The translations under genes and the position numbers were made by a program. Below the pieces are notes generated by a model. It was not told where the DNA came from. It was given only the letters and a program-made list of their open reading frames with translations, and did not search any database. 64,000 nt of DNA from Muricea muricata (Eukaryota; Cnidaria; Anthozoa; Malacalcyonacea; Plexauridae): positions 21,754,282 to 21,818,281 of the forward strand of contig OY979718.1 in NCBI GenBank assembly GCA_963855995.1, given 5' to 3'. Below are positions 22,843 to 35,639 of the stretch, one piece after another; the stretch's first letter is position 1, and each line of letters begins with the position of its first letter.

Positions 22843-25800
22843 CTCAAATGATATATAGCAGGCTGGTCGCAACTAGCTGCTAGCAAACTTTAAAGAACAA
22901 GGCTTGCATAAAATCGCTATAAAAACATTTCCCATGGCTTGCAATTTGGACATAGATGTAAAATATATTACTTTCGAGTTTTTCAAAAAATAATATGTAC
23001 TGTGTACGCATCTTTGCTTTATCTTTGTTAAGATCTTTCTATACCGCCGTCTTTCCGCTCCTAAACATCGCCGCCATGTTGAATTTTTCAGGGGGGTGAC
23101 GACCTCTTGCTAGCAAAAGGCCGTTACGCAAAAATCATAGGAAAAGTGATGAAGTGAGCCCTCTATATAGTACTCTGTGATCGAGTTGAAACTTAGTCAA
23201 TTGAAATTCTACCTCTAAAGGAGAAAAATAGACTAAAAGACACTGGAAGTATCAGCTTTTGAAAATGCTGGCATATATCTATTTAAATTACAATGAAATA
23301 TCTTCTCTATTTGCAAAGATTCTTTATTTAAAATGTCATTGGTCTGGTATTCGTGGTTATTAATAGTAAGTTGTTTATTTACGCGACTGAGCGAGTTCAC
23401 GAATTGTGGATATTTTCTGAACGTTCTGGTATGCATCTGTGAAATTATGGCTTTATTTTCTTTATATGCTGCCGGTCATCATTTTTTCTTAATACTTTTT
23501 GTAGCAATTTATTAGCATAAATGAACATTGATATCCATTACATTCTAAGTATATACAGTATATTGTACTAACATTGCATTGCATATAAACCCCCCCCCCC
23601 CCCAATAATATATCATAATCTTACTCAAGATACAAATTTTGTTGTCAGTACAAAAGATATTCAGGTCATAAAATTGGCTATACTTTTTGATTTATTGCTA
23701 TTAAATGGGAAGCAGTTGCACAAAGTAGAGAACTATTCATGTGAATGTTATATTTTTCACAGTCCCTTGATTGTTTAGTTAACAGTAAAACCAAAATAAA
23801 GGTCAATACAAATTACTTTATTTATGAATTGGTACATAGTTTGACCTTGTTACTTTAATTTCTGGTGTACAAGAATTTTTTGTGTTGAATAAAAAATAAC
23901 TGTCTTGTAGATAGTTCTCTCCAACAAATGATACTTAGAATATAATATAAAAAAAACAACAGACAATTACCATTGAAGTGGCCTACAACATGGCAATTGT
24001 ATTAAGATCTCTGAGAACTGTAAATATAGCATATTATGGTGTTGAAGGCAAAAGTGCAGCTTTAGTAATTGATCTGTTTGACATTGCACAACACACTTGC
24101 AGTAGAAATTTCTGGTATCTAAAGTGAGGGTTGTTTCCTGGGCTCCCACCCTGCCCCTAACTAATATGCAACCCTGAGACAGCTTCAATGGACAGCTCCA
24201 ATACATGTATAAATACAAAAAATAATTTCTGAACTAAAAAATGTAATGTGTCAGGACCCTTGCAAGGATATTTAGGACCATGCCATTGGTATGAATAAAC
24301 CTCCATCAATAATAAACCCTCCCAAAAAAATTGTGTAGCAGTTTTGCATTCTGTTCTGGTGGATGTGCAAAGCCAGCAAAGGTATTCATGATGACTCTGA
24401 CTGACTATATTTCAGAAATCCCAGTAAAAACATATGAATCAGAATACAAATGGTATGACTTTGTCTTTGTATTGCTTGTATTCAAAATAAAACTCTCACT
24501 TTAGTCCTACTATAAGTAGAATTAATGCTACAAATATTAATGCTAATAAAAATTGAAAACTGCTCCTACACCACATAATATTCAGAAAAAAATATGACCA
24601 AGAGCATATAAGGCAAATAAAGTCATATGGTTTGCGTAGCAGAATGTTCAGCCTTGATGATTTAGGCTAATACCCATAAATTCTCTCACATAAATAAACA
24701 ACATACCTAAACTATATTACAAGGATGAATGACATGAACTGAATGATGAAATTATCAAGGCCATGTGATATTTGAAATAGAAGAATCTTTGCATTGCCAA
24801 GCACTGCCAAGCATATGATAGTCCGTTGTAGCTTGAATCGAGGTTTCAATAGATATACGCTAACATTTTCAAAAGCTAACGCTTTCCGTGTTTTTACATG
24901 TATTTTGTCGTTTAATAGTATAATTTCGATTGACTGCGCTTTGAAATCAATAATCAAATTATCAAAACAATACAAAAATACATGTAGCCGTGTTAAACCC
25001 CCCTGTTAAGAGACTTGAACTAGTACAACAACTATAAATAACATGAAGTTTCCTCGGGAAAATGGCGGAAATTTAAGTGAAAAGTATCAATGTTTGATCG
25101 TAAATTACAAAAAAAAACTGCGGGTTTCTGGAGGTGACAACAAGTGAATTCGAATTCAGGATATAAAAATCTATAGATTCATGCAGAGAAAAAGTATTCC
25201 CCAAACCATGGCAGCGAAAATCATTTTCTAAGCGACTTTTCGGTGCCCAGAATACGGACTAATACAAAGGAAAACAATGAGCACTGTTAAAAATTTGGCT
25301 TATTTATGCAGCCAATCTACCAACCCTGTACAAGACAGCAAATAAGAAAATGAAAATGTCATTAATCACTTATCTGTCACGAGAAACAATTAACTTGGCT
25401 AATGAGATTCATAAATTTTACAACCTAAGCTAAAATTTGTCAACTTTAATTCCCAAATGGGAGTAAATTTGAACAGATTTAATTAATTCCGAACTATGGA
25501 AATATGTGATTTCGACCGCCACTTTTTATTTGATTCTTATTTACTCAATTTTTCTTCAAATTTAACCAAAACGGTGGCATTTAAAAGCTAAACGCCTGTT
25601 GTTTCCAATTGTTAAAGAATTATTTTCATACAATAAATATTGAGTGTGCTAGGCCACTTCAAAGTCCAATTATCTGTTTTATACACCCTGTATATATTAG
25701 ATTTCTCTGTATTCTTTGACTTTTTAGTATTTTCGCGTTAAACTTCGCTTAAAATGTAGAGAAAACGGCGGCGATGCTTTTAGTGGTATTTTCAGAAATG

Positions 25801-26696
25801 TATGTGTTTTCCCGGTGATGATATCGCCGTATAAATAGACAGACAGGTGTTTTGTCAGGTTAGCCCAGGTTAGCCTCAGGAATAAGAACACTCGCTAATC
25901 GTATAATTTTGTTGAATTATTAATTTTATTCGATTTCTTTAGCGAGCTTCTACAGTATTTACACAAAGTTAGCACTTCTATAGCTTTAGCAGTCGTGAAT
26001 GTTAATAAAAACGTTATTCCTTTCTATAATATAAACCTTTGAACTTGAAAGCCTGTTCGCTTCACTGTCTTTTAGCGCGAAAACCTTACAACTTGTCTGC
26101 TTTCCTTTGAGTTATTTTCAATCGCTCAGAAAGCGTTCGTGTATACTGTTTTCCATCTTCCAGGATGAGCTACATCAACAATAGGTATTTGGTCACGATA
26201 ATATTGTAAGCTACAAGCTTGCTTACCAATTAACTTTAAAACTGTGAAGTTTGCTTTTGAAGAGAAGATAATCACTTTTATGCACAGTGAACTTACAAAT
26301 AATTGGCTGGATTGAAAGAAATTTTATTGACATTCAAAATGGTGTTTTTCTTGTGTAAATAGCTTATAGTAAACCAGAAATATGCTTCGTAACATCCATC
26401 GTTCGAATTTGAACGAGCTTCTATATGCAGTCGCCAAGGAGCTTGCATCTTGGCGTAGTGCACACGGTTCCACCCTGGGATACTGAACAATAAACTTCAC
26501 TATTTTAAAAATACTTCCTCATTTCATTTGAAAGAATCAGGGGGATGCGTATTTTGACGCGGGCTCACCTTTAGCTGTGGTCAGTGAAAACTTCATGAGA
26601 ATAAGTAGCTTGGTCCGCCATGTTTTTGGCTTCGGCGCTTATTCGAGAACGCCATCTGCAGATATATAAATAGAGCTCTGTGATTATTATCAATTT

Positions 26697-27934
26697 TTGC
26701 AAATTTTCCATCAATCAAAAGGTGTGAATCAAATCAGCAACTTTCCTGCGTGTACAAAATTTTCTAACATTATCTCTCACTGTTATGATGATTGGTATTG
26801 TCATGCATTTAAAATTCATGTGTATTTCTCTGTTCAAAGAACATTAATATCAATTTCCAATTTCCATTTCAATGACCATTTTCGAACCAGTCCTTTTGAG
26901 CAGCTGCGAAATTTGCCACCGCGTGCTAAAATATTGTTGGGGGCTGAACACAAAATGTAAGTAGCATATTATTTGCGAAATACAGATTGGTTTCAGAGGT
27001 GCTCGGAATTTAGTTTCTTTGACGAGCCAGTTATAATTTTATTCACAATTTTTTATTGATTTCAGTAAAGGACTGATATAGCTGTCAGTTAATCATATTT
27101 TGAAGTGATGACATCGTCTGTTGAAGCAAATTTCCAAACTTTGACATGTGAGTGAGTTGCCAAGAATTAAACGCGATGTTGAATTTACGTTTGACTTAAA
27201 TACTGAAAAATTTAGCTTTTGCTCCAAAAAGATAATTGTTTCCTGTTACTTCCAATATGTTTATGTTCCTTTCGAAACCAATTTTTTGTTTTATAAATTC
27301 CGCTCATGGCCAATAGTTTGTTGTGAAACTCGCTACCGGAGAAGTTCTTTAAATTGCGGTTGTTGTTGAAATGGTCGTGAAAGTGATAAAACATCCACAA
27401 TCACTTGGGCCGTCAGTGTAATGATGTCTTTGATTCTGTATAAATGTTTTCGTACAAATGGTAAAGATATTTTTCAATTGACTAACGCGTTTAGTCGATC
27501 GATTTCAGTGACATTTTTGTATTGTTGTTCGAGTATACGAGCGTTGACTAGTTTGAGTCGAATTTTAAAAAATCAGCCTTTTGCTCCAACATGATTTTAG
27601 CTCGAACTTGGCCTTCATGTTTCTATTTACTTACCTGATTTGTTAGCGTGCTCTTAAAAATTACGCTAAAAGGTCGTTTAGTCCACTGAAAATGCTTGTG
27701 ATCCATGTTTGTTATATGATTTTTAAATATCACGCGTAAATCACGCAATTTCCACGCGTTCACGCAGGCTTATCTGGCGCATGCTCAGACAAATTTCCCA
27801 GCTGCTGTCCTTTTGTGAATTAGTCGTACTGGTCGTACCACGGAATAGAGGCTCAAGAATAACTCTATTTTTTGGCGTAAGCGCTATCAGTGCTATTTGT
27901 GAAGTCATTATCAAGTGCCATAAAGAAAAGGGCC
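26697..27934. other. No confident gene
   Basis: A frame at 26697-26959 ends in FEQLRNLPPRAKILLGAEHK next to a good donor (aaaat|gtaagt at 26959), so a lone exon is conceivable, but no partner exon was found. The rest is AT-rich non-coding. Confidence 0.3.
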
Positions 27935-28740
27935 CAGTGGTGTGGTGGCTGGGAGGCCGGGGGGGGGGCATGGCTCACCCAGGGATGGTTCTAAGAGGGG
28001 CGACGAAATGCTAGCGGGGCGCTAAATTTGCCAAGAAGGGCCTAAAGAGTGTTTAATTTGAATTTGAAGTACTATTTCAAAACACGAGCATGAGCGATTA
28101 ATCAGATACAAAACGCAAGGCGCACTTCTTAAATAAAAGTTTTGAATCCATATATTGTGATTATTTCATATCCTAATCAATATATTGTGCTTAATATTTT
28201 GTGATTATTAAAATTGTAGCGTTAACATCCAACACGCTAGAGCATTTCAGACTTTTGATATTTGATATGTTAGATTAGAATGCTGGTGCTTTGTCACGGT
28301 TGCGTAAGCTTCACGCTTGCATAAGCTACTAAAGCTAGAGCTAACAATAGCACAACAAGTAATTTCCAATTGTGGACATTACATAAAGATTTAAAATAGC
28401 TTTAGACAAAACCCTATTATAATATACTCACTCGGTAGCTCAGTCCCGAGTTAAATAATTTAATATTGACATACACGAGCCCTTTTATCCCAAACTAATT
28501 AGTGATTACCATACTATTAACATACCAGTAATTGACAAATGTATTAACATACTTTACTACACCTATATAAGGCCGATTAGGCGGACGCTCTACCATAAAA
28601 ACTTGTGATAAAGTTATTGTATTCAAGACTCACGAAGAATGTTTTATATCTACCAATAGGACTATCGTCTGGCCCTTTTCAGAGCAAGAAGGCAAAGATT
28701 GCTGTACTGTTGCTTCAGTGTATAGCTGTGTCTTAAGACA

Positions 28741-28795
28741 AATAAACCGGTTAGTCTTAATACTTATAAATAAACCGGTTAGTCTTAATACTTAT
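28741..28795 (+). repeat. 28-bp tandem duplication
   Basis: Two copies of aataaaccggttagtcttaa followed by tacttat. Confidence 0.85.
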
Positions 28796-29107
28796 ACTTA
28801 TTTAAAGAAATATATTTAGTAAACCAGGGCAGAGTCTTTACATTCATTTCTTTTATTTTATCCTCATGGACTATTAATGAATTTCACAAGACGACTTATA
28901 AAATATGAATGAAGTTAATTGTTTTGAAATTTATATTAACTGGCATCATTCGGCATCAGGATTTAAGAATCATGATATCAGAAATATGTATTAATGTATA
29001 GGCTTTTTAGAACTTTTTGGGCACACTTCGCTTCTGAGTAGTGCGTGTGTTCAACAAAATGCATATGAAATAGTTTTTTCATTTCATGCAGAACTAGGCA
29101 TGCAACA

Positions 29108-31520
29108 GTGAGAATTGAATCTTCTATCAAAAGCACAAAACGTAAAACGTCAGGCGTAGAGAATAGAAAGGCGAGCAAGGCAAGGAGAGAAGAAAACGAG
29201 AAACTTGGAACGTTCATGAAAAGCTATTTTACAAAATCAAGCAAATTATATGAAGGCAATGCTTCCAGCAATGATCAAGAGCCTCTAAATGCTGCAGAAA
29301 ACAAAAACGAGGAAAACAAAGATGTAAAAGATGGTATAGAAAACACAAGCCCAGACATTCCATGTGATGTGGACGACGACAACAACGCAGAAAATGAGGT
29401 CGAAGTGGCTCAAGATTTTGTAAATTTTTCAGAGTTTGATAGTGGGCGCAACGTTGGTCAAGAAAACGTTCAAGACGACGAGATGGAAGTGGAAAAGTCT
29501 GCAGTGTCTTGTGCAGAAACAGGTGCATCTGAGTTGGATTCTGAATCATCTGCTGATGGTGAAGTCATTGGCGACGGGTTTGCTAAAGAAGACACAGTCA
29601 TCATTGAACAGCACATGCTTCAGGGAAATCCCGCAATTTTAAATAAAGCAGGAAATGAGACTAATGACCCGGCGTTGCTTGTTGGCATGTTAGAGGAAAA
29701 AGTAAAGTTTTGTTAGTATAGAGGAAAAAGAAAAGCTTTGTAAAAACGAACCTTGTCAGCCACCAGAATCTGTTTTATGTGAGAGAAAAAAGAAAATTGG
29801 AGAACGTAACCGGTACTGTTCGCAGGCGCTATTTTTTCATGAAGATAAAACTAGGCGCAAATGGCTTTCATATTCGCTGGGTAAGGATTGTCTATTCTGC
29901 CTCCCATGTCTTCTATTTTCAGACGAATGTTTAAGAGGTGAAAACGTGCGTCACAACCAAGGGAATGCGTTCACGAAAGCTGGGTACTCGAACTGGAAGA
30001 AGCAGTACAGTAATATCGCAAAGCACGAAAAATCCGAAAGTCATATAAGTGCCAAGATTGCTCAAGTTGTCTTTTTACTAGGACGATCGATCAATTCATG
30101 CTTGGAGCAACAAGAAAAAACCGAAATTTTGCGTCGGAAGAGAGAAGTCCTGGCTAATGAAACGCGTTGTCGACACTGTTGTACATTTACGAAAGCAGGG
30201 ACTTGCTTTCAGAGGGCATCGAGAGTCGCTAATCGATGATCCTGAAGCAAATAAAGGGAATTTTCTAGAGTCATTAAATTACCGTTGTCAGCCTACGATG
30301 CTACAACTGCCAACCATCTTGAAAAAGTCAGAAATCAAGAACCTATGACAAAAAGAAGAAAAGGTGGGAAAAAAGGTGCTAAAGGACGCGGTTCGAAACT
30401 AACTTTTCTCAGCAATAATACGCAGAATAATTTGATCAATATTATTGGTAAAGAAATCGCCTCCCAAATTGTTAAAAAAATCGGTAGTTGCAGAGCATGG
30501 GCATTAATAGCCGACATCACACCGGATGTCAGTCACCACGAGCAGCTTAGTATTTGCGCAAGGATCGTTAATCGTAATGGCAAATGTTCCGAGCACCTTT
30601 TGTCTTGCAAACGAGCTTATGGGACCAAAGCAATGGAGCTATACAATTTAATCTCAGAAACACTTATTTCGAAAGGTGTGTCGTTCGATAAACTCGTAGC
30701 GCAAACATATGACAGCGCTTCGAATATGAGTGGCTGCTACAACGGCTTGCATGCAGGCGATCATCAAGGAGAAAGTTGGAGAGCATGTTGCTTTCGTCAA
30801 TTGCTATGCACATACACTTAATCTTGTTTTGTCCGACTCGGTAGGTGTTGCTGTTCCAGTAATCAGTCTCTTCAATGATCTTGAAGCCTTGTACGTTCTA
30901 TTTAGCGAGACACAAAGAATTCATGACTTGTTCGAAAATGTCCAACGCGAGGAAAACCTGAAAGTCCTTTCGCTGAAGAGACTTAATACTGTTCGCTGGC
31001 ATTCACGCGAGTCGTGTCTAAAGGTCCTCCTCTCTCGTTACGACTGCATTTTAAGTGTTCTGGATACCGTTGCATTCGACTTTTCAATTGATGGAAACCC
31101 ACGGAAAACGAGCGCTGGTCTTTTGACACAGATCCAAACAAAGCAGTTTCTGGCTACCGCGTACCTCTTTCGAGAAATATTTGCATCCACTGGTCCGCTA
31201 AGTCGATATTTACGACGCGTTGATGTTGATTTTGAGAAAGCCGTGGGTATGGTCGAAAGTGCCATTTGACGAGCTCAATGAATTGCGTTAAGAACCAGAG
31301 CGAATCATCAAATACGTCGAGCAAAAACACAACTCCCCCGGCGTGACTTTGCAAGAATCAAGAGTCAGAAGTCGAAGACGAATGGATGATGAAAATGCCG
31401 AAGACAAACCTGCTGAAACACAAGAAGATGACTGGAAACGTAACACCTTTTACGTTTCTGTGGCACGATCATAAATTCTTTTAAGAGTCGGTTTGAGAAA
31501 AACCATTGCTTCAAGCATTG
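29108..31520 (+). pseudogene. hAT transposase of the TTF/DUF4371 (ZMYM1-like) type, frameshifted
   Basis: Consecutive pieces of one protein fall in different frames: an acidic N-terminal region (29108 to about 29705), a TTF-type zinc finger (WLSYSLGKDCLFCLPCLLFS, 29860-29930 area), the HEKSESH segment, a DUF4371 region (LSNNTQNNLINIIGKEI and YDSASNMSG), the catalytic-domain segment HTLNLVLSD...NTVRWHSR, and a C-terminal RVRSRRRMDDENAED stretch. Frame changes occur near 29705, 30160, 30270, 30760 and 31262, with a TAA near 31286 and another stop near 31473. The hATC end is missing. This family is abundant in invertebrate and fish genomes as hAT-derived genes; this copy is dead. A CAGTGG...-like possible left terminus lies at 27935 but no right end was found. 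Confidence 0.8.
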
Positions 31521-31748
31521 ACGATGATGATGCTGATGACAACGAGGATAACGGTGATTGTGATGATGATTATTATCATGACGTTCACCAAAGTATGAAA
31601 TTACTGTTCCACTAAATAGCAGTAGATACAAAAAGGCTTGGAAACCCGGTACGATTTTGAAAACACGCTGTTGTTTGTGCATACAACTCTTTGAGATTCG
31701 AGTAGAAAAATGCAACCAAAACCGCGCAAACAGTTAGACTAAAAAAGG

Positions 31749-34700
31749 ATGGAGAATTCGTTGCGAGCAAATATCTTGACATTGGTAAGTAGATTGAAAA
31801 TAATCAACTTATTCTGCTATGATCGTAATGGACAATTTGCATGTTAGACTAACTTTCAGTCTAGCCAAGACAAACAAAATCTTTTACCGCAGTTAAAAAG
31901 AGCATCCTAAGATTAGTAGAATTGCCAAGTTTGGTGGCGAAATGTTTTAAAGCATGGAAAACATGGCGTCGCAAAGTTTGCAAATTTGTATACATTTGTA
32001 TTACGCGAGGAAAAAGTTACCACTTTTCAGCTAAAATTGTATCAAAAGTGGAAACTTTTTCCTCGCGTAATACAAATGTATACAAATTTGGAAACTTTGC
32101 GAGGCCATATTTTCCATGTTTTACAACATTTTGCCACCAAACTTGGCAATTCTACTAATTTTAGGATGCTCTTTTTAACTATAGTAAAATATTTTGTTCG
32201 TCTTGCCTAGTTTGAAAGTTAGTCTAACATGCAAATCGTCTATTGGTTAGTGTCTCAATTTATAGCTGTAATAATAAATTTCTCTAGATCACTGAAAACT
32301 TGAAAGCTCTGGCATGCCGCGCTGTTTGGAGGGTTTGCGATAATGATATTGACCTTACCAGAAATCAGATAGCCTCCAAGCAGCTTTGTCTGGACGAGGT
32401 CATATCATCCATGGATGGAGTCCAGTATTTCCTGTCCTGCATAACAAGCGTCATATCCAATGTTAAACGCGCCAGAGACGACGAGAACGAGACAACCTTG
32501 GCCAAGAGCTACCCAGGCATTGCACACTTTGTCATATTCAAAGAATGCAAAACATGCAATGCCGAAATATTGTTTAGCAAGGTCCACAATCAAGATCTGG
32601 ATGCCGAAATATCACACATCTAAGTGCAAAAAGGAGCGAACAGTGAAATGGCGACAGCAGCTAAGCAGGGAGATCCAGGAGATGCTTGAAAATTCAAATA
32701 GATATTGCTAAGCAAGCTTCGCAGGAACACCTGATGAAGATTCTAGTGAAAGCGAAAATGAAATTGACTTCACTCATTTCCCCAAGCTATGTATGTATGT
32801 ATGTATTTAACCTTATTTTTAGACCCTGATTTTCAGGAGGGGCGTCTATGTAAATGTTTACAAGAATCATTACACAAAAAGAACTTCTATAATTATATGT
32901 GTACTACATAGAAAGAACTATGTATTATAAATTATATACTATATAAATTATACAGAACTATACGGAAGCTTACATAGTCCTTTTAAACCCATAGGTCCCG
33001 TGCCGCATCGTCGTAGTCAATGAAAGCGAGTTCCTGGATCGTGTGGCTTCCGCAGTGTCACGGCTTCCGCAGTGTCACGTCTTCAATCAGATGGACTGCT
33101 CATTGAAATGGCGAACTCGTCCATTGTAAACATACATGACCCGCCTTTTGCGTCAAACAACGATGTCGCTAAATTGATAAAGAAAATTGAAAAATGCATG
33201 CAGCTTTGCAGCCACGCCTTGTACCGATCGGAAATGTACACAAAACTAGAGGCGCTAGTTTCACGTTTGTGAAGATGATGGATGTGAGCAGCTATCTGCT
33301 CAAACTTTTAGTAAACGAACTGTTGCGTGACGAGTTGATTCACCATTTTCCAACCGTCGAACGGACCCTCGCCCATCCAGCATGCGAGATTATATCGCAA
33401 ATAAAGTTTGATGTTAACCTTATTGAGGTGTCCAACGGATACTGCTTCTGCATCAAATCCAGAAAGTTCATCGAGTGCCCTATCCCAGAATCCATGAAAG
33501 GAAAAGAGTCACCAAGATCGTTCGTACCATACGACTGCTCTACACCGCCAGAACCAGGGTACTTTCGCGACGGTATCCTCAATTCTTTTGCCGAAGACGA
33601 CGTCCGAGTGAGGTTCCTGAATAAGTTTTACCAGTGCCTTCTCGCGTTTCAGATGCCCCATAAAGTGCGAAAACTCGTACTGGTTGGCCCCAAAGACTCG
33701 GGGAAGGAATCTTGGTCAAACATTTTTCATCGCATCATCCCACGTGGTTATATATTGCGTCATTAATCAAGGAGAAACAATTCCCTGCGGCTATGATTAA
33801 GAACGACACCGAGCTAGTTCTCGTGGACGAGTGGGTCGGCAAGCACGATGCAATCTGACCTTGTGAGATGTATCCTTCAAGGCGGCTGGATGGTTGCTGC
33901 TGTCAAACACGGTTTGCCAAGGACCGTGATGAATGATAGCCCCTACTACATTACCACCATAACCTGCCCAATTTTGGCGAAGAAGACGATAACGTGCAGC
34001 GGCGAATTGAAGTCTTTACAACAATGTCGTTGCCCCAAACACTGACAGGAATCGACAGATGGATATACGACCACGCGATGGATTGCATCGCCTGGATTGC
34101 GTCTGAAATCGACAAATACCAGCACGAAATCGATCCAAGTGACATGTGGTACCAGCCAGACAACTCGGGTGACGGTCCGCTGATAATGGCTCCAACGAAG
34201 GCGAAAATCTTTTCAATCAGGAACAAATCCGACGAATATCCACCGCGGATTTGGTTGATCACGATGCAAATGTGCCTGAGGACTCGCAGCAAACAATCCA
34301 CCAAAGTTTTGCGACTGAGTTTGTTATGCGACGTCTCGCCAGGAAGAGAAGAGCAGCGCGTGGAAGAGTACAAGACGATGATGATTGAACATCTCAAAGC
34401 TCTGATGACGATCAGCCACCTAGCAACATCGTCGAAGGGTCTCTTGTCGGGCGCGCAATCAACAACGCTAACGAGCACGGCACCGGAAGAAACCGACGAA
34501 GGCGTTGTGGAAACTCACAGTTGTTGTTTGAAGACGAGGAATTACAACCGACAACATCTACAAAAAGATTGCACATTGCAGCTGAGAAATCCCAAGAACA
34601 TGAACATGGACAATCCTCAAACGAAGAAGCCGACGACGAGGAAGATGTGGGCAACGACAATATTGGTTTGTGCTCCCCACCAGGAGGATGGGTGCTAAAC

Positions 34701-35126
34701 GACGTCGAGTACATGAAGAAAGTGGCCCATTTAATAACCTATGGCTTCCTGAACGTCAAAAAAGGCGAAGTACATTGCTTTACTGAACGAATGGTTAAGG
34801 CGCAATTGAAAAGCAAAAAAGAAGAAAAAGACTTTTGAACAGCCCCAGACCCAAACATTGATGCGTGGATGCTAACAACAAGCAGAAAGCGAGACGTTTT
34901 TGATCTACCAAAGTTTGTCATAGAGAACCGAAATATACTGGACCAAGTGCAAAGTGCTCGCAAACTGATAAACGTCCTTGTTTTAAGCAGTCGATGTCCC
35001 ATCAACAAAGCCATTCAACAACTAGAAAGAAGTGAGCGAGGAGAGGAGGTGAATCAAGAAAGTGATGAAGCAGAAGTCACATCTCAAACATACTGGACGA
35101 CCATTAAGAACTGGAGACCTTGGTGA
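31749..35126 (+). pseudogene. Decayed superfamily-3 helicase gene (NS1/E1-like)
   Basis: Remnant of a gene encoding a hexameric-type SF3 ATPase. Exon 1 (31749-31784, MENSLRANILTL) ends at gtaagt and joins in phase at 32288 (ITENLKALACRAVWRVC). Then come an acidic linker (PDEDSSESENEIDF, about 32730-32780), an alpha-helical region (33072-33600), Walker A GPKDSGKESW (33686-33715), Walker B ELVLVDEW (33811-33834), an SF3 motif-C-like YYITT...NLPNFGEEDDN region (about 33941-33990) and RRIEVF just after. A long acidic C-terminal tail reaches a stop near 35124. Frames change near 32590, 33258, 33750, 33845, 33960 and 34500. Stops interrupt at about 32710 and 34836, and about 200 bp of AT-rich sequence is inserted at 32794-32993. 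Related helicases are known from parvoviruses, papillomaviruses and some mobile elements; which of these it came from is not decided. No intact copy is present. Confidence 0.65.
31829..32243. mobile_element. Palindromic MITE within the helicase-gene intron
   Basis: Two arms of about 195 bp, inverted around a loop of about 20 bp. Ends read ATTTGCATGTTAGACTAACT, possibly extended outward by AATrGAC. It occupies most of the 31785-32287 intron, between an intact donor and acceptor. No TSD could be fixed. Confidence 0.8.
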
Positions 35127-35144
35127 AATGGACATATTTAACGA

Positions 35145-35365
35145 TTGTGTGAGTGTGTTCAATAAACAAATAATATATTTTGTTGAACTATTTTTGTGAT
35201 AAAATAAATTGCAGAAATGAATATTTGGTACCATTTGGAAAAAAAATGTATTGACTGTGTGTGTGTGTTCAATGAGCAAATAATATGTTTTGTTGAACCT
35301 TTTTTGTGAGAAAATAAATAAAAGCAAGTATAGTTGATAGCATTTGAAAAAAAATTATTAATGAA
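35145..35365 (+). repeat. About 110-bp tandem duplication with AATAAA signals
   Basis: Two diverged copies of a unit including gtgtgttcaataaacaaata and TTTGTTGAAC; each holds an AATAAA. It lies directly after the last codons of the helicase pseudogene and may be its duplicated 3' untranslated region. Confidence 0.75.
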
Positions 35366-35639
35366 CATTAGCTTCGTAAAAATGTGACGCGCTATGCAGG
35401 TTACCCAAATCGTGGTTGCATATTGTTTTAAGTGTCCATTTGACTTAGTTTGTCTGGAAAGCTACGGGCTACCCAATACAATTCCTAATAAATAAGACGG
35501 GCTACCAGTCAAAATAACGGGCTACTCAACTAAGGTAGCCCGTGGTTGCATTTTTTTTCTAAGTGTCGTTCGAAATATAGTAAGAACGAGGAAGACATTT
35601 AAATAAAAATTTTCTTACAATTTACCAAATTTTTTATCC

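Larger units (their letters stand above)
20278..23179. mobile_element. Innermost nested transposon, 7-bp TSD
   Basis: The ends CACAGAGTACTATACAGAGG and the complement of CACAGAGTACTATATAGAGG are followed by GCTCACT on both sides. The exact flanking repeat is ATCGAGT (20271-20277, 23180-23186). The 2902-bp element contains twin hairpins (20336-20490), a tandem repeat and a long perfect hairpin (21664-21960), and a possible minus-strand coding exon (22682-22842). Superfamily uncertain (7-8 bp TSD, CACAGAG termini). Confidence 0.8.
19901..25328. mobile_element. hAT-like non-autonomous element, middle layer of nest
   Basis: TIR starts CAGGGTTGGTAGATT and ends with the complement at 25328. The 8-bp duplication TACAAGAC is exact (19893-19900 and 25329-25336). 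Inverted arms are long: roughly 19901-20270 continuing at 23187 to about 23300, against about 24820-25328. The left arm is interrupted by the 20278-23179 insertion; the uninterrupted right arm shows the empty site. CAGGG ends and an 8-bp duplication fit hAT. No transposase frame is visible. Confidence 0.85.
19072..26682. mobile_element. Outermost of three nested transposons (8-bp TSD)
   Basis: The left end CACTGAGCTCTATATATCTG (19072) and right end, complement of CACAGAGCTCTATTTATATA (ending 26682), are flanked by ATTATTAT (19064-19071 and 26683-26690). Subterminal similarity includes GAAGCCAAAAACATGGCGG and ACTTATTCTC...CACTGACCACAGC on both sides. Removing the nested hAT-like element leaves about 2.2 kb. 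No coding sequence was recognised. The termini resemble those of the innermost element (CACAGAG start), so the two may be related families. Confidence 0.75.

Noticed and set aside
27935-27980. CAGTGGTGTGG as the left end of the DUF4371 hAT
   Set aside because: No matching right terminus or target duplication was found downstream.
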